DNA of 64,000 bases. Source: Comamonadaceae bacterium UBA2121 (GTDB taxonomy: Bacteria; Pseudomonadota; Gammaproteobacteria; Burkholderiales; Burkholderiaceae_C). Shown piece after piece: positions 41,032 to 49,836 of the stretch. Numbering within the stretch: position 1 is the first letter of the stretch; each line of letters begins with the position of its first letter. The stretch lies in assembly GCA_002331385.1 (NCBI GenBank), contig DCYB01000010.1, forward strand, positions 124,001 through 188,000, in the 5' to 3' direction. Made by a program: the position numbers and the translations under genes. A model generated the notes under the pieces. The model was not told the DNA's origin. It saw only the letters and a list, made by a program, of their open reading frames with translations, and ran no database searches.

Positions 41032-42483
41032 TTACAGTTGGCCCGCCTTCTGGCGCGCGATGGCATCGGCCACGCCCTTGCCGTATGCCGGGTCTGCCTT
41101 GGTGCAGTGCTCGATGTGCTTTTGCACAATGTGCTCGGGCACGCCCGCAATGTTGCGCGCCGTGTTCTCGAACAGCAGTTGCTGTTTTTCTGCCGTGAGC
41201 AAGCGGAACAGATCGCCCGGTTGGGTGAAATAGTCGCTGTCGTCCTCGCGGTAGTTCCAGCGGCTAGCGTCGCCGTAGAGCTTTTCGACCGGTTCGGCGA
41301 ACTCTGGCTGCTCTTGCCACTCGCCCTTGGAGTTAGGTTCGTAGGCGATGGTGCCGCCGTAGTTGCCGTCTACGCGCATGGCGCCGTCGCGGTGGTAGGC
41401 GTGATATGGGCACTTGGGCGCGTTCACCGGAATCTGGTGGTGGTTCACGCCCAGACGGTAGCGCGCTGCGTCGGAGTACGAGAACAGGCGCGATTGCAGC
41501 ATGCGGTCGGGCGAGGGGCCAATGCCGGGCACGAAGTTCGATGGTGCGAACGAGGCCTGCTCCACGTCTGCGTAGTAGTTCTTCGGATTGCGGTTCAGCT
41601 CCATGATGCCGACTTCGATCAGCGGGAAGTCCTTCTTGCTCCAGACCTTGGTGAGGTCGAACGGATGGAAGCGGTAGGTCTGCGCCTGCTCCTCGGTCAT
41701 GATCTGCACGCACAGCTTCCACTTGGGAAACTCGCCACGATCGATGGCTTCCAGCAGATCGCGCTGACTGCTTTCGCGGTCCTTGGCAACGACGTTGGCG
41801 GCCTCTTCGTCGCTGAAGTTCTCGATACCTTGCTGGCACACGAAGTGGAACTTCACATAGTGGCGCACACCTTCCTGGCTGATGAAGCTGTACGTGTGCG
41901 AGCCAAAGCCGTGCATGTGGCGATAACCACGCGGGATGCCGCGATCGCTCATGACGATGGTGACTTGGTGCAGCGCTTCGGGAAGGCCGGTCCAGAAGTC
42001 CCAGTTGTTCTCCGCAGAGCGCATGTTGGTGTAGGGATCGCGCTTGACGGCCTTGTTGAGGTCAGGGAACTTGAGCGGGTCACGGAAGAAGAACACGGGG
42101 GTGTTGTTGCCCACCAAATCCCAGTTGCCTTCTTCGGTATAGAACTTGACGGCAAAGCCGCGAATGTCGCGCTCGGCATCAGCCGCACCGCGCTCACCGG
42201 CCACGGTGGAGAAGCGCGCGAAGATTTCCGTCTTCTTGCCCACCTCGGAGAACAGTTTGGCGCGCGTGAATGCTGTGATGTCACCCGTCACCGTGAAGGT
42301 GCCGAAAGCGCCGGAACCTTTGGCGTGCATACGGCGCTCCGGAATGACTTCGCGGTGAAAGTGCGCCAGCTTTTCGAGGTGCCACAAGTCTTGCAGCAAC
42401 ATCGGGCCGCGGGGACCCGCGGTTAAAGAGTCCTGATTATTCGGTACGGGTGCACCAGCGGCGGTCGTGAGGCGATTGTTCAT
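41032..42483 (-). CDS. katA: Monofunctional haem catalase (small-subunit, clade 3 type)
   Basis: A 483-residue catalase that dismutates hydrogen peroxide. The catalytic histidine region [16 protein letters not shown] is at residues about 41-56, the catalytic Asn lies in the [10 protein letters not shown] segment, and the proximal haem tyrosine is in [19 protein letters not shown] near residue 332. Size fits the small-subunit group with bound NADPH. Start at 42483: AGGAG lies seven bases upstream; a longer in-frame extension is spurious. It is divergent from an NADH dehydrogenase gene, with a 187-base AT-rich interval containing an inverted repeat. Confidence 0.95.
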   Translation of the reverse strand: MNNRLTTAAGAPVPNNQDSLTAGPRGPMLLQDLWHLEKLAHFHREVIPERRMHAKGSGAFGTFTVTGDITAFTRAKLFSEVGKKTEIFARFSTVAGERGAADAERDIRGFAVKFYTEEGNWDLVGNNTPVFFFRDPLKFPDLNKAVKRDPYTNMRSAENNWDFWTGLPEALHQVTIVMSDRGIPRGYRHMHGFGSHTYSFISQEGVRHYVKFHFVCQQGIENFSDEEAANVVAKDRESSQRDLLEAIDRGEFPKWKLCVQIMTEEQAQTYRFHPFDLTKVWSKKDFPLIEVGIMELNRNPKNYYADVEQASFAPSNFVPGIGPSPDRMLQSRLFSYSDAARYRLGVNHHQIPVNAPKCPYHAYHRDGAMRVDGNYGGTIAYEPNSKGEWQEQPEFAEPVEKLYGDASRWNYREDDSDYFTQPGDLFRLLTAEKQQLLFENTARNIAGVPEHIVQKHIEHCTKADPAYGKGVADAIARQKAGQL

Positions 42484-42580
42484 AGTTACTCCTATTGGAT
42501 TGAGATTAATAAAATTTATCAATGTCAATTTGTTATTAGGATTATGGTCATTGCGCCTGCCCGCGGCCAATTGAAAGTCT

Positions 42581-42601
42581 AAAAGTCTGCGATAGACTTT
42601 T
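42581..42601. promoter_or_regulatory. Inverted repeat between katA and the NADH dehydrogenase gene
   Basis: A perfect 8-bp inverted repeat AAAAGTCTgcgatAGACTTTT, preceded directly by a further half-site GAAAGTCT (42573-42580). It lies in the divergent promoter region and is a candidate operator for a peroxide- or iron-responsive regulator. It does not match the spaced ATAG/CTAT OxyR pattern convincingly. Confidence 0.45.
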
Positions 42602-42670
42602 ACCCTGATTCCAATCGGGTTTCTAAAAATGCGAAACTGAATTACATCATTCCATGGACCGGAGGCGCCC

Positions 42671-43951
42671 ATGCATTTCGACGTCGTGATTATTGGTGGA
42701 GGGGCAGGTGGGCTGGAACTAGCCGCCCAACTGGGCCGCCATCTGGGAAAGCACCTCGGGGGCGAGCACGTTCTGCTGGTCGATCGATTTCCATTTCATA
42801 TCTGGAAGCCAACGCTGCATGAAGTGGCTGCGGGCACACTCGATGCGCATCAGGAGGGGCTGTCGTATCCGGTGCTGGCTCGGCGCAATCATTTCAGCTT
42901 TGCCATGGGCGAGTTCAGTGCGCTCGATGCACAGCGCAAGACAATCACGCTGGCGGAAATTCGCAACGGCGATGGCGAACTGGTGGTGCCGCAGCGCGTC
43001 ATCAGCTTCAAGCGGTTGGTGCTGGCGCTAGGCAGCGGCTCCAACTCGTTCGGTACGCCCGGCATCGAGCATGCCTATTTGCTGGAGAACGTGCGCGATG
43101 CGCAGCGCTTTCATACCGACTGGCTGAGTGCCAGCTCGCGCGCATCGTTTGCCACCGATCGTTCGCTATCCATCGCCATCGTGGGCGCGGGGGCAACGGG
43201 GGTGGAGTTGTCTGCGGAGTTGCTGGAAGCGCATGCGGCGCTGCTGCAAAGTCAGGGCAGTGCGCAGCGATTCCGGTTGGACATCACGTTGGTGGAAGGC
43301 AGCGGGCGGATTCTTGCAGGGCTGCCCGAACGCATTTCGGAGCAGGCCACGGTGGCGTTGCGGCGCAAGGGCGTGAACGTGCTCACCGATACACGCGTGG
43401 TGGAACTGCGCAAGGGCACACTGGTCACCTCGAACGGTGAGATTCACGCCGACATGATTGTCTGGGCGGCTGGCATCAAGGCGTCGGACGCGAATGCGGC
43501 ACTGGGCTTGGAGGTCAATCGCATCAACCAGTTTGTCGTGGACGATCATCTGCGCACGTCCGTGCCAGATGTCTACGCCATGGGCGATTGCGCGGCGTGC
43601 CCCTGGACAGAAGAAAAAACGGTGCCAGCACGCGCTCAGGCCGCGCACCAGCAAGCGACATATCTGGCGCGTGTACTCGGGGCCTTGCAGCGCGAACAGG
43701 AGGTCAACGAGGCGTTCCAGTACAAAGACTTTGGCTCCCTCGTGTCGTTGGGCGACAACAAGGGCGTGGGCAATCTGATGGGCGGTCTGGCGGGCAAGAA
43801 TTTCTTTGTGGAAGGGCTGATTGCCAAGTGGATGTACATGTCGCTGCACTTGATGCATCACCGGGCCATTCTCGGATCGGTGAAGACAGCGCTGTTGGCG
43901 TTTGCGCGTTTGCTGCAACAGCGCGTCTCGGGGCGTCTCAAACTGCACTGA
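42671..43951 (+). CDS. Type II NADH:quinone oxidoreductase
   Basis: A 426-residue FAD enzyme that passes electrons from NADH to quinone without pumping protons. The FAD-binding [14 protein letters not shown] is at residues 5-18, the NADH-binding [19 protein letters not shown] near residue 169, and the second FAD motif [12 protein letters not shown] near residue 300. A C-terminal amphipathic region (residues about 385-426) fits membrane attachment. GGAGG lies five bases before the ATG. Divergent from catalase, which suggests a shared oxidative-stress or redox control, because NDH-2 is a source of peroxide (known for E. coli Ndh). Confidence 0.92.
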   Translation: MHFDVVIIGGGAGGLELAAQLGRHLGKHLGGEHVLLVDRFPFHIWKPTLHEVAAGTLDAHQEGLSYPVLARRNHFSFAMGEFSALDAQRKTITLAEIRNGDGELVVPQRVISFKRLVLALGSGSNSFGTPGIEHAYLLENVRDAQRFHTDWLSASSRASFATDRSLSIAIVGAGATGVELSAELLEAHAALLQSQGSAQRFRLDITLVEGSGRILAGLPERISEQATVALRRKGVNVLTDTRVVELRKGTLVTSNGEIHADMIVWAAGIKASDANAALGLEVNRINQFVVDDHLRTSVPDVYAMGDCAACPWTEEKTVPARAQAAHQQATYLARVLGALQREQEVNEAFQYKDFGSLVSLGDNKGVGNLMGGLAGKNFFVEGLIAKWMYMSLHLMHHRAILGSVKTALLAFARLLQQRVSGRLKLH

Positions 43952-43965
43952 CTGTTCCGGTGAAC

Positions 43966-43986
43966 AAAAGAGCCCCGAGGGGCTCT
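43966..43986 (-). terminator. Terminator between convergent NDH-2 and protease genes
   Basis: An 8-bp stem AGAGCCCC/GGGGCTCT (43969-43976, 43979-43986) with a 2-base gap between arms. The T run (TTTTG) follows on the minus strand, so it mainly serves the protease gene; it may also stop transcription from the plus strand. Confidence 0.7.
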
Positions 43987-44043
43987 TGAGTTACGGTGCG
44001 GCGTGCAGCGCATGTGTTGCTGTCGTTATTGGCGGTATTTGCG

Positions 44044-45543
44044 TTAGCGCGAGGGTGCCAGCCATTGACGGATCGAGGGGAACACGAGGTCAAAGCGACT
44101 ATAGAGATCCTCGCCGCCCGCGCAGGTGGACGTGCCTCCAGACAGCACGCCCGCCAGACGATTGTTGTTGAAAATTCCGGAGCCGCTGCTGCCCGATTCG
44201 GTCAGGCCTTCGGACCACATTACTCGGAACATGTTGCCGCTAAACGAATTGAACGGCGTGCTGCAGGAAATGGCGCCCTTGTAGATGCTGCAATTGCGTG
44301 TGCCCAAAGTGGAGCCGATGGCTATTTTCTGCAGATCGCTGCGCGGGTGCTGAATGCCCGCTACCTTGCTGCCCAAGGCCAGGGGGGCAGAACTCCAGCC
44401 GGCAAACGTGGCGCCCACAGGTGGCGTGTCGTTCAGCTGCAATAGTGTGAAGTCAGGATTGGCCGTGGTGTAGAGCAGGCGGGCGCCCTTGTTGGAGCGG
44501 TAGTAGCTGCCTGATTTCTTGTCGCCGCAACTTTTCGCACGAAAGAACCATGTGCTCTCGATGGTGGACGCAGCGGTTTGTGTGGAGATGCAATGATTGG
44601 CCGTGACAACGTAGGGAACGCGGTTTTGCAGCGTGTTGTTGAGCAGCGTGCCGGTGCATTGGAAATACGAGCGGTTTTGCAGGTACTTCACCACAATCAC
44701 GGAGTTGTTGGCGGCGGCGTGTTCTGAATAGCAACTGGCGTCCTTGTGGCACTTGGCTGAGTCACCGAGGGCGCGCGGCTCAAAGCCTTCCGGGTCGATG
44801 CTGTTGGGCAGGGCCAGCGCAGGGGTGCCGTACACGTGGATCACACTCGGTATGGAAATCTTCAGGTCCGCGGGGTTCACATCGGACGGCAACTCAATTT
44901 CCAGCGTGATGTCATCACCCTCTACGCCCGGCGCCCACCAGGTGCGTCCTTCCTGAGTGTGATCCCCGGCCATCCGGTTGCTGGCGATGATGGAGGCGAT
45001 CTGTTCCCCCGTGATTTGCGTGGCGCTCGCGCGCTCGCCGCTCGGGTAGGTTCTGAACAGTGCCGTCGGCGGCACCTGTTCGGCGACGACCCCGATGCGC
45101 ACTTCCTGCGCGCCGCGCGAAATGAAGCGCAGGGCGGCAATGCGCCCTTGCGTTGTGGTGAACGACCAGGCGAGCCGATCCTTCAGGCTGGGCCAGGAGG
45201 AAGTGAGCACGCTTTCCCGGCTGACCCCGACCTTGGCGACGCCGTCGGGCAAGTCGTTGGACGCTTCCTTGGTGCGAACGAGATTGCCCAGATTCACGAC
45301 GGTGGGTTTGACGACTTCCGGAGTCAGTGACACCTCATCCTTCATGTCGTGGATCGAGCCTTTTTGTACGATGGCGTCGACCTGATATTCCGTGGTGCTG
45401 GGGTTGAACGAATCGTTGGGATGGTTGGCGTCGCTGCCACCGCTGGAGCCGCCGCAGGCAGTCAGGAATGCGGCAATAACTGCCGGAAGGACCGCAAAGC
45501 GAAACGCCCGTGACCAACGCGAGCGCTGCAATGGATATTGCAT
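44044..45543 (-). CDS. Trypsin-like serine endopeptidase, lipoprotein
   Basis: A 499-residue secreted protein. The N-terminus (start at 45543, with AAAGGA upstream) carries a signal peptide with lipobox FLTACGGSSGG (Cys near residue 30), so it is anchored in the envelope. The C-terminal half (about 290-499) is a chymotrypsin-fold domain with the triad in VVTANHC (His), NPDFTLLQL (Asp) and GLTESGSSGSGIFN (Ser). Cysteine pairs suggest disulfides, as in lysyl endopeptidase-like enzymes. The N-terminal half is a propeptide- or beta-domain-like region without a recognised family. Confidence 0.85.
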   Translation of the reverse strand: MQYPLQRSRWSRAFRFAVLPAVIAAFLTACGGSSGGSDANHPNDSFNPSTTEYQVDAIVQKGSIHDMKDEVSLTPEVVKPTVVNLGNLVRTKEASNDLPDGVAKVGVSRESVLTSSWPSLKDRLAWSFTTTQGRIAALRFISRGAQEVRIGVVAEQVPPTALFRTYPSGERASATQITGEQIASIIASNRMAGDHTQEGRTWWAPGVEGDDITLEIELPSDVNPADLKISIPSVIHVYGTPALALPNSIDPEGFEPRALGDSAKCHKDASCYSEHAAANNSVIVVKYLQNRSYFQCTGTLLNNTLQNRVPYVVTANHCISTQTAASTIESTWFFRAKSCGDKKSGSYYRSNKGARLLYTTANPDFTLLQLNDTPPVGATFAGWSSAPLALGSKVAGIQHPRSDLQKIAIGSTLGTRNCSIYKGAISCSTPFNSFSGNMFRVMWSEGLTESGSSGSGIFNNNRLAGVLSGGTSTCAGGEDLYSRFDLVFPSIRQWLAPSR

Positions 45544-45958
45544 GGTGAATCCTTTGAAAATGATTTGCCTATTGATTTTTTGCTGAGGTTTTCCCTGTGG
45601 AAAGGGATCAGATGAAGTTAGCAAATGCAGTTTCGCGGGACGTGCTGAATATCAAGAGCTCTGTTTTTTATGGCTTTTGAATTGTTTTATTGGTAATCCA
45701 ATTGCAATCGTTTGTGATGTTTTTTTATGCTGCTTGATGGATTAATATTGATAATCAAAAATCGATTATAAGAATATGCGGCCGTTTCGTCCGATCTGTG
45801 CTCGGCACCCACCACGCACACCAGATCGGTGCATGTTTGCGCGGCCCCAGAGGCGGTCTACGACGTTGACAGCTCCTGTGACAGCGCTGTGGTTGTGGTC
45901 TTGTATCCGATCGATTCGCGCTGAGGATCCACAGGGGCGGAGTGGCGAAGGCAGGGCC
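45544..45958. other. AT-rich promoter interval of the protease gene
   Basis: About 415 bases between the protease start and the end of the PAS-LuxR gene. The left half is AT-rich, with several T runs and small inverted repeats (for example TTTCC/GGAAA near 45590-45606), and probably holds the protease promoter. No gene is supported. The right half is GC-rich and likely the 3' region of the regulator gene. Confidence 0.5.
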
Positions 45959-46504
45959 TCAGCCCGCCAGCAGCTTCTGCACCAGATCGGCAGCGGTCGA
46001 CGCGCCGTATTTGCGCATCAGCCGAGCGCGGTAGATTTCCACGGTGCGGTGGCTGATGTCGAGTGCGCGCCCGATCTCCTTGGAGGTCATGCCGTCCAGC
46101 AGACGTGCGGCGACCTCGCGCTCGCGGCCGGTCAGTTCGGCCTTGACGGGGCGTTGTTCGCTCAGGTCCTCGAAGCTCCAGATGCCCGAGGCGTGCGGGT
46201 CGTTGCGGTCCAGCGCACGGCCCGCGACGTGGCACCAGAACACCTCTCCGCTGGCGCGCTTCATGATGCGATTGTCGGCGTAGTGGCCGCGCGCGTTGAG
46301 AATGGGCTCCATGCGGCGGCCCAGTCGTTCGTACTCGTCCGCGCTGGGGTACAGGATCTCGAAGGATTGCCCGATCAGCAATTCCCTGGAAGCGCCAAAC
46401 ATTTCACACACATGGCGGTTGCAATCGACCATGATGCGGTTGCGCGAGATCACCATGCCTACGGGGGCCATCTCAAAGGCGAGTCGGTAATCTGGGACGT
46501 CCAT
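45959..46504 (-). CDS. PAS-LuxR transcriptional regulator
   Basis: A 181-residue regulator: a PAS sensor domain (residues about 5-115, beginning YRLAFEMAPVGMVI and including FEILYPSADEYERLG and MKRASGEVFWCHV) and a C-terminal LuxR/GerE helix-turn-helix (LTGREREVAARLLDGMTSKEIGRALDISHRTVEIYRARLMRKYG). There is no receiver domain, so it probably senses a small molecule or redox state directly. It is divergent from the CoA-transferase pair with 97 bases between the start codons, so it most likely controls scoAB. Confidence 0.9.
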   Translation of the reverse strand: MDVPDYRLAFEMAPVGMVISRNRIMVDCNRHVCEMFGASRELLIGQSFEILYPSADEYERLGRRMEPILNARGHYADNRIMKRASGEVFWCHVAGRALDRNDPHASGIWSFEDLSEQRPVKAELTGREREVAARLLDGMTSKEIGRALDISHRTVEIYRARLMRKYGASTAADLVQKLLAG

Positions 46505-46547
46505 GGTGCTGAGCGAGTGTTTGTATTTACGGAAAACTACCTAATCG

Positions 46548-46560
46548 GATACGTAGTATC
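46548..46560. promoter_or_regulatory. Candidate operator of the PAS-LuxR regulator
   Basis: A near-palindrome GATACGTAGTATC containing TACGTA (46550-46555), placed between the divergent PAS-LuxR and scoA genes, with additional CTAC/GTAG arms around it. LuxR-type regulators bind such dyads; the assignment is inference. Confidence 0.45.
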
Positions 46561-46601
46561 GTAGCGTATTCCCTGATCCCATCTTCCAACAGGAGACAGA
46601 A

Positions 46602-47309
46602 GTGAAAAAATTGCATGCTTCCGCAGCCGAAGCGCTCAAGGGCGTAGTGGCCGACGGCCAGACGCTGGCCGTGGGCGGCTTTGGCCTGTGCGGCATTCCC
46701 GAGGCGCTCATTGACGCACTGAAAGATTCCGGCGTCAAAGACCTCACGGTGATTTCCAACAATGCCGGTGTGGACGGTTTCGGCCTCGGCAAGCTGCTGG
46801 AAACACGCCAGATCAAGAAAATGATCGCCAGCTACGTGGGTGAAAACAAGGAGTTCGAGCGCCAATATCTGGCCGGCGAACTGGAACTGGAATTCACCCC
46901 GCAAGGGACGCTGGCCGAGAAGCTGCGCGCAGGCGGCGCTGGCATTCCGGCGTTCTTCACCAAGACCGGCGTTGGAACCATGGTGGCCGAGGGCAAGGAA
47001 CTGCGCGAGTTCGACGGCGAGACCTATGTGATGGAGCGCTCGCTGGTGCCGGACGTCGCACTCGTCAAGGCGTGGCGCGCGGACCAGTCCGGCAACCTGC
47101 AGTTCCGCCTGACGGCGCGCAACTTCAATCCGGCGGCCGCCACAGCGGGCAAGATCTGCATTGTGGAAGTGGAAGAAGTGGTGGACACGGGCGCGCTGGA
47201 TCCGGACCAGATTCATCTGCCGGGCATCTACGTGCACCGCATCGTGCACAACCCGAATCCCGAGAAGCGCATCGAAAAGCGCACCATCACCGAAAAGCAA
47301 GGAGCCTGA
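46602..47309 (+). CDS. scoA: 3-oxoacid CoA-transferase subunit A
   Basis: A 235-residue alpha subunit of a class I CoA-transferase that moves CoA from succinyl-CoA to a 3-oxoacid such as acetoacetate, used in ketone-body and hydroxybutyrate catabolism. The start is GTG with AGGAGA about six bases upstream. The glycine-rich [17 protein letters not shown] is near residue 23, and the segment [20 protein letters not shown] is typical of the A subunit. It is followed by the B subunit two bases after its stop. A 3-oxoadipate substrate (PcaI) is less likely because no protocatechuate genes are near. Confidence 0.92.
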   Translation: MKKLHASAAEALKGVVADGQTLAVGGFGLCGIPEALIDALKDSGVKDLTVISNNAGVDGFGLGKLLETRQIKKMIASYVGENKEFERQYLAGELELEFTPQGTLAEKLRAGGAGIPAFFTKTGVGTMVAEGKELREFDGETYVMERSLVPDVALVKAWRADQSGNLQFRLTARNFNPAAATAGKICIVEVEEVVDTGALDPDQIHLPGIYVHRIVHNPNPEKRIEKRTITEKQGA

Positions 47310-47311
47310 TC

Positions 47312-47950
47312 ATGGCGTGGACGCAAGACCAAATGGCCGCGCGCGCGGCGCAAGAGCTGCAGGACGGCTTTTATGTGAATCTGGGCATCGGCATCCCCAC
47401 GCTCGTTGCCAACCATACGGGCGACAAGGAAGTGTGGCTGCAGTCGGAAAACGGCATGCTCGGCATCGGCGCGTTCCCGACGGAAGACAAGGTGGACGCC
47501 GACCTGATCAACGCTGGCAAGCAGACCGTGACCACGATTCCCGGCTCGGCCATCTTTGGCAGTGACCAGTCGTTTGCCATGATCCGCGGCGGCAAGATCA
47601 ACCTGTCCATTTTGGGTGCCATGCAGGTGAGCGAGAAGGGCGATCTGGCCAACTGGATGATTCCCGGCAAGATGGTCAAGGGCATGGGCGGTGCCATGGA
47701 TCTGGTGGCAGGCGTGAAGCGCGTGATCGTGCTCATGGAGCATGTGGCCAAGAAGAAGGACGGCACCACCGACATGAAGATCCTGCCCGAATGCACTCTG
47801 CCGCTGACAGGCGTAGGCGTGGTCGACCGCATCATCACCGATCTGGGCGTGATGGATGTGACCGACAAGGGGCTGAAGCTGGTGGAACTGGCTCCTGGCG
47901 TGAGCTTCGAAGAGATTCAGTCGAAGACCGGCGTGACCTTGCTACGCTGA
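47312..47950 (+). CDS. scoB: 3-oxoacid CoA-transferase subunit B
   Basis: A 212-residue beta subunit that carries the catalytic glutamate: [12 protein letters not shown] at residues about 42-53, with Glu near residue 46 forming the enzyme-CoA thioester intermediate. Other typical segments are [14 protein letters not shown] and [21 protein letters not shown]. It follows scoA closely and ends in a good terminator. It is the last chromosomal gene before the conjugative element. Confidence 0.94.
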   Translation: MAWTQDQMAARAAQELQDGFYVNLGIGIPTLVANHTGDKEVWLQSENGMLGIGAFPTEDKVDADLINAGKQTVTTIPGSAIFGSDQSFAMIRGGKINLSILGAMQVSEKGDLANWMIPGKMVKGMGGAMDLVAGVKRVIVLMEHVAKKKDGTTDMKILPECTLPLTGVGVVDRIITDLGVMDVTDKGLKLVELAPGVSFEEIQSKTGVTLLR

Positions 47951-47979
47951 TTAGCTGCGGTCATCCGGCACATTCTTGC

Positions 47980-48006
47980 AGGCCCGCCATGTGCGGGCCT
48001 ATTTCT
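47980..48006 (+). terminator. Rho-independent terminator of scoAB
   Basis: AGGCCCGC (47980-47987) pairs with GCGGGCCT (47993-48000), 5-base loop, followed by ATTTCTT, thirty bases after the scoB stop codon. Confidence 0.8.
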
Positions 48007-48092
48007 TCCGGGAGCAGTGTTTCGGTGTGGTCGGCCTGTTTGGTGCGCTGCGAACGTCCGGGGCATCAGCCGCAATGACTCTCGATCAGACA

Positions 48093-48100
48093 ACAAAAAA
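48093..48100 (-). other. Candidate attachment core of a Tn4371-like element
   Basis: On the minus strand the 8 bases read TTTTTTGT. From memory, Tn4371-family elements insert at 8-bp sites with consensus TTTTTYRT, and this fits. It lies outside all element genes, in the right place, but the partner site is beyond the window, so it is a candidate only. Confidence 0.35.
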
Positions 48101-48110
48101 TTTCTCGTGT

Positions 48111-48141
48111 CAAGCCCTGAGTGAAAATTGCCCAGGGCTTG
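48111..48141. repeat. Inverted repeat at the element edge
   Basis: Perfect 9-bp arms CAAGCCCTG (48111-48119) and CAGGGCTTG (48133-48141), 13-base loop, ten bases from the candidate attachment core. Could be an integrase arm/core site or a remnant terminator; no T run follows on either side. Confidence 0.5.
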
Positions 48142-48332
48142 AAACTCTATATGGGACGTTAGGTTAGCTCTGTTTCGGGCAGTTTGGATTGACTGCTGCG
48201 TTGTGGGCTAGGTGCCACATAAGAGCGACGAGGGAGAAAGCCGGGGCGCGTTGCATCGGGTACGTTTCCCAACAGCAGGCCGACTTGCCTTTCTCCATAG
48301 TAGCCCAACTGCCCCCCGGAACGACAAGGTCG

Positions 48333-48578
48333 TCAGGTCTGTTTCTGAGGGACGACCTTGGCGCTCGTTCCTTTCCTGAATCCACGATCCCCCGCCATGA
48401 ATGCCTCCAGCATGTGCGGGATCAACTTCTCGACATCTACAACCTCGCCATACGCCTGCGCGTGCAGCGCGGCGTAGCGGTCGAGGTCGGCCTTCAAGCT
48501 GGCCGGACAAGCAAAGGTCAGCTTGACACTCTCGGTATTGGGCAGCGGCCCCAACCGCAGCTTCTTGGTCGTGCTCAT
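48333..48578 (-). CDS. DUF2274 domain-containing protein
   Basis: An 81-residue protein of the DUF2274 family, recognised by KLTFACPASLKADLDRYAALHAQAYGE and the following VEKLIPHMLEAFMAGDRGFRKG. It looks like a small ribbon-helix-helix-type protein. Its start codon overlaps the trbI stop (ATGA, 48575-48578), so it is translated as the last gene of the transfer operon. Members are consistently found at this position in Tn4371-type elements; function is unknown. Confidence 0.85.
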   Translation of the reverse strand: MSTTKKLRLGPLPNTESVKLTFACPASLKADLDRYAALHAQAYGEVVDVEKLIPHMLEAFMAGDRGFRKGTSAKVVPQKQT

Positions 48579-49834
48579 CGCATTGCCCCCCTGTTGAAGA
48601 AAAGCGGCTGGTACGGCCGCAGCACCAAATCGCGGTTGACGATGATGCGAACCGGCAGGCCCGGCCGTTCGGTCAGCGTCGGCTGGATGTTGATGTTGCG
48701 CCGGGTCATCTCCTGACCGACTTGGTTCACGCTGTCCTGCAAGCTGCCCTGTCCGGCGATGATGACGCGGTTGCCGTTCTGCCGGTTCTGTGGTGCGGCC
48801 AACTCGGCGCCTACGCCCAGCAGCGTGGTCAGCGCCGCGCCGGCAAAGACGCGATCCCAATGCCAATCGACCCCATCCTCCAGGCCGGCGTAGCCGGCCG
48901 GGTCGGTGCCTGCCAGATTGTCGAGCTTCAGCGAAGACGTGTCGGGCAGGATGATGCGGTTCCACACCACCTGCACGCGGCTCTGCCCATAGCTCACCTG
49001 GCTGTTGTACTTGCCCAGGATGCGCGAGCCCTGCGGGATCAGCAGGAACTTTCCCGCGGCCGAGTCGTAGACCGGCTCCGTCACCGTGCCGATCACGTCG
49101 CCCGGCAGGTCGGACTTGATGCCCGTCACCAGCGCGCCCGCGATCACCGTTCCGGCCATCACCTGGTAGGGCGAGGCCGGCATTTGCAGATTGCTGGAAT
49201 TGCGAGTTTCCGTAGAACCGCCTTTCAGGAAAGCCTCTTTCTGGTCTTGCCGGTTTTGCACGGCAGTCGGGTCGGATGGCTGGGCCGCCGTCGAGGCTGG
49301 CCCAGCGGCGAGCGGGTCGAAGCCCGCCAAGGCGCCGCCCGGCACAGCCGTAGCGGCAGGCGCTGCGGCCTTGCCCTGCTGGCCCGCGCGGAAGAACACC
49401 GTCGAGGCCGCCGCAGCGTCGGCCTCCTTGCGCCGCGCATCCTCCGGGTCGTGGCCCGGCGGCGCATAGGTCGGTGTCACGGGCTGCTGAGACTTCACGA
49501 TGGCCGGGCCAAGGTCGCCCGGCAACGGCGGCCCCAGCTCCGGCACCTTCGGCGGCAGCTTGGAATAGTCCGAAGGCAGGCCGTCCAACCCTTCGGACTT
49601 GGACACGCGATCCACGTTGTACAGCTCGGTCTGCTCGCCCGCATTGCGCCGATGCGGCTGCAACGACCAGATCGTGGCGCCGAGCACGGCGACCGACAGG
49701 CCGCCGGTGAGGATGGCCAACGTGCGCCGGTTCAGGCGCGTGACCGGGCGCGGCTGCGCGCGCAGCGCCATTGCCTCGGGCGCCACCTTGCCGGCCTGCG
49801 GCGCGGCATGGTCAGAAATGTCGTCCTGGCTCAT
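48575..49834 (-). CDS. trbI: Conjugal transfer protein TrbI (VirB10-like)
   Basis: A 419-residue inner-to-outer membrane bridge of the type IV secretion channel. One membrane helix (LAILTGGLSVAVLGATIW, residues about 39-56) is followed by a Pro-rich periplasmic stretch with KLPPKVPELGPPLP and a conserved C-terminal VirB10 beta domain (from about residue 225), including FLLIPQGSRILGKY and VQVVWNRIILPD. Length is usual. The stop overlaps DUF2274; trbG precedes with a 2-base gap. Confidence 0.93.
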   Translation of the reverse strand: MSQDDISDHAAPQAGKVAPEAMALRAQPRPVTRLNRRTLAILTGGLSVAVLGATIWSLQPHRRNAGEQTELYNVDRVSKSEGLDGLPSDYSKLPPKVPELGPPLPGDLGPAIVKSQQPVTPTYAPPGHDPEDARRKEADAAAASTVFFRAGQQGKAAAPAATAVPGGALAGFDPLAAGPASTAAQPSDPTAVQNRQDQKEAFLKGGSTETRNSSNLQMPASPYQVMAGTVIAGALVTGIKSDLPGDVIGTVTEPVYDSAAGKFLLIPQGSRILGKYNSQVSYGQSRVQVVWNRIILPDTSSLKLDNLAGTDPAGYAGLEDGVDWHWDRVFAGAALTTLLGVGAELAAPQNRQNGNRVIIAGQGSLQDSVNQVGQEMTRRNINIQPTLTERPGLPVRIIVNRDLVLRPYQPLFFNRGAMR

Positions 49835-49836
49835 GG

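Larger units (their letters stand above)
48007..48332. other. Boundary interval between chromosome and conjugative element
   Basis: About 330 bases between scoB and the first element gene. It holds a candidate attachment core and an inverted repeat (listed separately) but no supported gene. Base composition and lack of coding signal fit the outer end of an integrated element. Confidence 0.5.

Noticed and set aside
42581..42660. OxyR box in the katA upstream region.
   Set aside because: An ATAG occurs, but the regular spacing of four half-sites expected for OxyR is not present.
48164..48385. A 73-codon minus-strand frame at the element edge.
   Set aside because: Overlaps the end of the DUF2274 gene in another frame and shows no motif.
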